A stretch of 34,380 nt of DNA from assembly GCA_009693115.1 (NCBI GenBank), contig SHXW01000025.1, positions 1 to 34,380 on the forward strand, written 5' to 3'. Below are positions 31,697 to 34,380 of the stretch, one piece after another. The notes below the pieces were generated by a model. The model searched no databases, was not told where the DNA came from, and saw nothing but the letters and a program-made list of their open reading frames with translations. Position numbers and translations under genes: made by a program. This DNA is from Dehalococcoidia bacterium (lineage in GTDB: Bacteria > Chloroflexota > Dehalococcoidia > Lucifugimonadales > Lucifugimonadaceae). Numbering within the stretch: position 1 is the first letter of the stretch; every line of letters starts with the position of its first letter.

Positions 31697-31923
31697 GAGA
31701 CAACGGTGAACACATCTTCGTCCGTGAGTATCCCCTGTGCTTCTGCAAGAGGAAGCAACGACCGACGCGAACGTTCAAAGCGAAGCAGAGAGACTTGCCG
31801 GCGGAGGGCGTCGCGAACCACGTCACTGCGGCTGCGTCCAAGCTGCTGGCACAGTTGATCCAGTTCACGTTGGAGTTCGGCGTCCAGACGGATCGTAACT
31901 GTGGGCGTTCTCATGTAAGACAT
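31693..31923 (-). CDS. Ribbon-helix-helix (CopG-type) antitoxin
   Basis: A 76-residue protein with a ribbon-helix-helix domain at about residues 7-45: TVTIRLDAELQRELDQLCQQ, then LGRSRSDVVRDALRRQ. The beta strand TVTIRL contacts DNA in such dimers. The C-terminal part (SLLPLAEAQGILTDEDVFTVVS) would wrap the toxin and carries acidic residues. It is expected to neutralise the PIN toxin and repress its own promoter. The ATG at 31921-31923 has a poor ribosome site; codon 4 (ATG at 31912-31914) is an alternative start. The sequence TTACAATG at the start hints at a -10-like TACAAT and short leader. Confidence 0.87.
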   Translation of the reverse strand: MSYMRTPTVTIRLDAELQRELDQLCQQLGRSRSDVVRDALRRQVSLLRFERSRRSLLPLAEAQGILTDEDVFTVVS

Positions 31924-31983
31924 TGTAACACCAAGCCTTGAGCCACCGTCCGGGCTTCCTCATTCTGCCCTGCCCACTCTGGC

Positions 31984-32021
31984 GCACAGTCGCCCCCTAT
32001 CGCGTCACGCTCGCAAGGCTG
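31984..32021. repeat. Right copy of the direct repeat, forming the 3' end of the ABC transporter gene
   Basis: GCACAGTCGCCCCCTATCGC, then GTCACGCTCGCAAGGCTG, contains the last codons (LASVTR) and TAG stop (31997-31999) of the ABC gene, plus 13 bases beyond it. The stop and following bases are also repeated in the left copy. Confidence 0.75.
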
Positions 32022-33952
32022 GGTAGGGCAGTGAACTGCTCCTCGTACAGCCGCCGGTACAGGCCCGACCGCGCCAGCAGTTCTTCATGCCGCCCGCGCT
32101 CCACGATGCGCCCTCCCGCCATGACGATGATCTGATCGGCCGCGATGATCGTCGAGAGCCGGTGCGCGATGGCGATGGTCGTGCGCCCGGCCATGAGCCT
32201 CTGCAATGCCTGCTGGATAAGCCGCTCCGAGAGCGTATCCAGCGACGACGTGGCCTCGTCCAGAAGCAGGATTCGAGGGTCGGCAAGGAGGACCCGGGCA
32301 ATCGCCACGCGCTGACGCTCGCCTCCTGACAACCTGTAGCCGCGCTCACCGACGACGGTGTCGTAACCCTTCGGCAGGCCGTCGATCATGCCGTGTATCT
32401 GCGCCGCCTGTGCCGCGGCGATCATCTCCGGCTCTGAGGCCGACGGCCGGCCATAAAGCAGGTTTTCTCGGATAGAGGCGTGGAACAGGAACGTGTCCTG
32501 TGTCACGACTCCGGTGAGCCGGTTCAGGTCTTCAAGAGCCATCTGCCGCACGTCCACGCCGTCCACATTCACAGCGCCTGCGCCAGTGTCGTATAGGCGC
32601 GATATCAGGTAGCCGATGGTCGTCTTGCCAGACCCGCTGGGTCCGACGAGCGCGGTGAGCTTTCCGGCGGGGGCAGTGAAGTCAACGTCTTGAAGTGCGA
32701 ACTCACCAGGGTGGCGCACGGAGTCAGGCTGGCCGTTTGGCCCGGTTACGGAGCCACTTGACGGGCCAGTTATAGAGGGCTGGCCGGGGGAGGACACATA
32801 GCTGAACGACACGTGATCGAACTGCACTTCGCCGCGCGCCGTTGACTTGTTTACCCGCACCGGGTTCGGCGGGTCCTCAATGGCAGGTTTCAGGTCCATG
32901 TACTCGAAAATGCGGTCGAATAGCGCCAGCGCGCTCGATATATCCACACCGCGGTTCAGCAGGCCGGCAAGAGGGAACAGTACGCGCACCTGGATCGTAG
33001 TGAACGCCACAATTTCACCGATGCTCACGTCCGCGAGCCCGTCGGTGATCATCCATCCGGCGATCCCCCAGACGATGGCCGGCGCCATGCCGAAGAACGT
33101 CTGCACCACTATGAAAAACGCCCGGCCCGTCATCTGCTGTCGCACAGAAAGCGCGGTCAGGCGGGTGTTGTCCTGCTCGAACCGTTCGATCTGTTCACGT
33201 TCACGCCCGAACGTCTTCGCCAGCAGCACGCCAGAGACGGACAGGGTCTCGCCTGTCCTTGAAGTCAGGTCGCCCAGCGTCCGCTGCGCTTCCCCGGTCA
33301 GCTTTCGCCTGCGCTGACCCACGCGCACCGTGAAGAAGGCGAAAACAGGCACCATACAGAGCGCGACGAGCGATAGCTGCCACGAGATGATGAGCATGGC
33401 GATGACCGACGAGATCACAGTCGCCAGATTAGAAATTACGTTGGCGATGGTGTCGGACAGCACCTCCTCGGTGTTCATCACATCGTTGGAGATGCGGGAC
33501 TGCAAGTCGCCTGTGCGAGTGGAAGTGAAGAAGGACAGCGGCTGTTTTTGCAGGTGCGCGTAAAGCCTGGAACGCAGGTTTTGCATGACGCGCAGGCCCA
33601 TGCGGATGCTCAACCACGCCTGCGATAAGTTCAGCAGCCCGCCAAGCACCGTAAGCGCAGCCATCGCACCCACCAGGGCGAACAGCAGCCCGCGGTCCTG
33701 ACCCGGCAGGGCCTCGTCAATTAGTCGGGCGGTCAGCAGGGGAGGGGCGACACCTATGGCCGCGGCCACGATGACCGTGGTTATGACTACGCCGAGTTGC
33801 GGCCTGTATGGGCGATAAAGTTCCAGGACGCGCCGGACCGTCCCTTTGCGGAGCGGCCGTTTGACTCGTTCACCGCTGGAGTCTCCCCTGGAGCGAGGCG
33901 CTCCGGGTGGCGGGCCGAAGCCTGCCCTTCCTGCTCCCATCCCATGCATCAT
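31997..33952 (-). CDS. ABC exporter, fused permease and ATP-binding half-transporter
   Basis: A 651-residue half-transporter of the MsbA/LmrA-like exporter type. Six membrane helices lie between about residues 50 and 330 (for example VVITTVIVAAAIGVAPPLL, FALVGAMAALTVLGGLL, VISSVIAMLIISW). The nucleotide domain has Walker A GPSGSGKTT (437-445), Q-loop Gln485, signature LSGGERQ (541-547), Walker B ILLLDEATS (561-569) and His597. An unusual segment of about 30 residues (386-416, nt 32702-32797), rich in Ser, Gly and Pro, sits between the A-loop strand HVSFSY and ALQDVDFTAP. The first 35 residues are low complexity and the start (33952, or ATGs at codons 2 or 5) is uncertain. Substrate unknown; half-transporters of this type work as dimers. 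Confidence 0.93.
   Translation of the reverse strand: MMHGMGAGRAGFGPPPGAPRSRGDSSGERVKRPLRKGTVRRVLELYRPYRPQLGVVITTVIVAAAIGVAPPLLTARLIDEALPGQDRGLLFALVGAMAALTVLGGLLNLSQAWLSIRMGLRVMQNLRSRLYAHLQKQPLSFFTSTRTGDLQSRISNDVMNTEEVLSDTIANVISNLATVISSVIAMLIISWQLSLVALCMVPVFAFFTVRVGQRRRKLTGEAQRTLGDLTSRTGETLSVSGVLLAKTFGREREQIERFEQDNTRLTALSVRQQMTGRAFFIVVQTFFGMAPAIVWGIAGWMITDGLADVSIGEIVAFTTIQVRVLFPLAGLLNRGVDISSALALFDRIFEYMDLKPAIEDPPNPVRVNKSTARGEVQFDHVSFSYVSSPGQPSITGPSSGSVTGPNGQPDSVRHPGEFALQDVDFTAPAGKLTALVGPSGSGKTTIGYLISRLYDTGAGAVNVDGVDVRQMALEDLNRLTGVVTQDTFLFHASIRENLLYGRPSASEPEMIAAAQAAQIHGMIDGLPKGYDTVVGERGYRLSGGERQRVAIARVLLADPRILLLDEATSSLDTLSERLIQQALQRLMAGRTTIAIAHRLSTIIAADQIIVMAGGRIVERGRHEELLARSGLYRRLYEEQFTALPSLASVTR
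32738..32768. repeat. Inverted repeat inside the ABC nucleotide-domain insert
   Basis: TGGCCCG (32738-32744) and CGGGCCA (32762-32768) are perfect 7-bp arms. GGCTGGCC also occurs twice, at 32727-32734 and 32779-32786, bracketing the arms. All fall within the extra loop of the ABC protein. Confidence 0.5.
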
Positions 33953-34106
33953 GGTCGCAATGATGCTCCCAAATCGTCAGACACGGAACACCGCCCTCGC
34001 GTGCTGGCCTCCCCCGGCGAGGGAGAGCACAAGCGCATGTGAACGACGCCTCGGTATCCTGGGCGCGATACCCTGGTCTGTTCCGCCGAGAGCGCGAATG
34101 TCATTG
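33953..34106. other. Gap upstream of the ABC gene with a repeat remnant and a dyad
   Basis: CCTCCCCCGGCGAGGGAGAG at about 34007-34026 is a diverged family A unit. The dyad GGTATC (34053-34058) / GATACC (34067-34072), 20 bases overall, could be an operator for the ABC gene. I see no gene here. Confidence 0.35.
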
Positions 34107-34141
34107 AAAAACAGTCCGGCCCCTCGTTTTCGAGGGGCCGG
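34107..34141 (-). terminator. Intrinsic terminator of the tRNA transcript
   Basis: CCGGCCCCTCG (34116-34126), loop TTTT, CGAGGGGCCGG (34131-34141) form a perfect 11-bp stem. On the minus strand it is followed by ACTG and TTTTT (34107-34111). It lies 10 bases after the CCA end of tRNA-Glu. Confidence 0.92.
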
Positions 34142-34151
34142 TGACATTTCA

Positions 34152-34228
34152 TGGTAGCCCGTGCGGGATTCGAACCCGCGATCTCTGCCTTGAGAGGGCA
34201 GCGTCCTTGGCCACTAGACGAACGGGCC
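34152..34228 (-). tRNA. tRNA-Glu (anticodon CUC)
   Basis: On the minus strand the acceptor arm GGCCCGT pairs with ACGGGCT (first pair G-T). The anticodon arm is CTGCC-CTCTCAA-GGCAG with anticodon CTC, and the T-arm carries GGTTCGAATCC inside GCGGG/CCCGC. Discriminator A and an encoded CCA end are present. It is transcribed after tRNA-Gln. Confidence 0.95.
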
Positions 34229-34232
34229 TCGT

Positions 34233-34306
34233 TGGCTGGCGATCCAGGATTCGAACCTGGGTACCCAGATTCAGAGTCTGGTGTCCTACCGCTGGACGAA
34301 TCGCCA
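34233..34306 (-). tRNA. tRNA-Gln (anticodon CUG)
   Basis: On the minus strand the acceptor arm TGGCGAT pairs with ATCGCCA. The anticodon arm is CCAGA-CTCTGAA-TCTGG with anticodon CTG, and the T-arm is CCAGG-TTCGAAT-CCTGG. Discriminator G and CCA are encoded. Only four bases separate it from tRNA-Glu, so the two are one transcript. Confidence 0.95.
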
Positions 34307-34380
34307 TTTGGGCCGGCCATTAAGACCGCTCATCACGTTCCCCCGTCTGAAACCGGGTTACGAGCGGTTGCCCATTCACA
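34307..34380. other. Right-edge spacer upstream of the tRNAs
   Basis: It holds an inverted repeat ACCGCTC (34325-34331) / GAGCGGT (34362-34368), which may be a hairpin from a gene beyond the edge. The tRNA promoter should lie here, but no convincing -10/-35 pair is visible. Confidence 0.3.

Noticed and set aside
33949-34320. Minus-strand open frame with SSSGRTPDSESGYPGSNPGS-like text
   Set aside because: It is a translation of the two tRNA genes and their spacer; this text is a well-known artefact of reading tRNA-Gln and similar genes as protein.
34141-34323. Plus-strand open frame containing CGIRTRDLCLERA
   Set aside because: It is the antisense of tRNA-Glu and tRNA-Gln, another common false protein.

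Overview
The window is a GC-rich, gene-dense bacterial chromosome segment with about 24 protein genes, one broken gene and two tRNAs. I infer a member of the Chloroflexota, probably a Dehalococcoidia/SAR202-like lineage. This rests on the pyrR-pyrB-pyrC-carA-carB operon with a PyrR attenuator, an ACT-fused malic enzyme, the mix of amidase, amidohydrolase and hydroxyacid dehydrogenase genes, and two abundant short repeat families. The taxonomic call is inference only; no marker gene in the window settles it.

Layout. 1-3415 (minus strand): the start of rarA, cut by the window edge, then an smr-selA pair and a BNR/Asp-box propeller protein. 3868-9706 (plus): coaE, a CbbQ/NorQ-type AAA+ ATPase, a CoA-pyrophosphatase-like NUDIX enzyme and a 1118-residue NorD-like VWA protein; the ATPase and VWA protein form a metalloenzyme-activation type pair with no visible client. 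9984-13043 (minus): a beta-hydroxyacid dehydrogenase, an APH-type kinase and a ferredoxin-NADP reductase. 13319-16927 (plus): ACT-malic enzyme, a DAO-type flavoenzyme and a SprT-like metalloprotein. 17030-25275 (plus): the complete UMP-pathway operon from carbamoyl phosphate to dihydroorotate, preceded by a promoter, a PyrR-binding stem-loop and an intrinsic terminator. 25402-31198: accessory catabolic genes (amidase, 2-hydroxyacid dehydrogenase, an unrecognised 464-residue protein, an amidohydrolase) around a frameshifted GIY-YIG gene and a dense repeat cluster. 31292-33952 (minus): a VapBC-type toxin-antitoxin pair and an ABC exporter. 34107-34306 (minus): tRNA-Gln(CUG) and tRNA-Glu(CUC) with a strong terminator.

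The most unusual signal is a set of in-frame insertions in conserved enzymes. CarA carries a 45-residue insert in its interdomain linker, encoded by two head-to-head copies of a palindromic repeat (CCCTCTC..GAGAGGG type) that also lies between genes across the window. CarB carries three inserts. One is encoded by the same repeat in the same reading frame as in CarA; the other two occupy the same beta-hairpin in each of CarB's two homologous halves. The CbbQ-like ATPase and the ABC transporter's nucleotide-binding domain also have extra loop segments. This resembles, by analogy, the protein-coding palindromic elements known from Rickettsia.

A second notable structure is an imperfect direct repeat of about 38 bases flanking the vapBC pair. 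One copy is the 3' end of the ABC transporter gene, as if a small module had entered there and duplicated the gene end.
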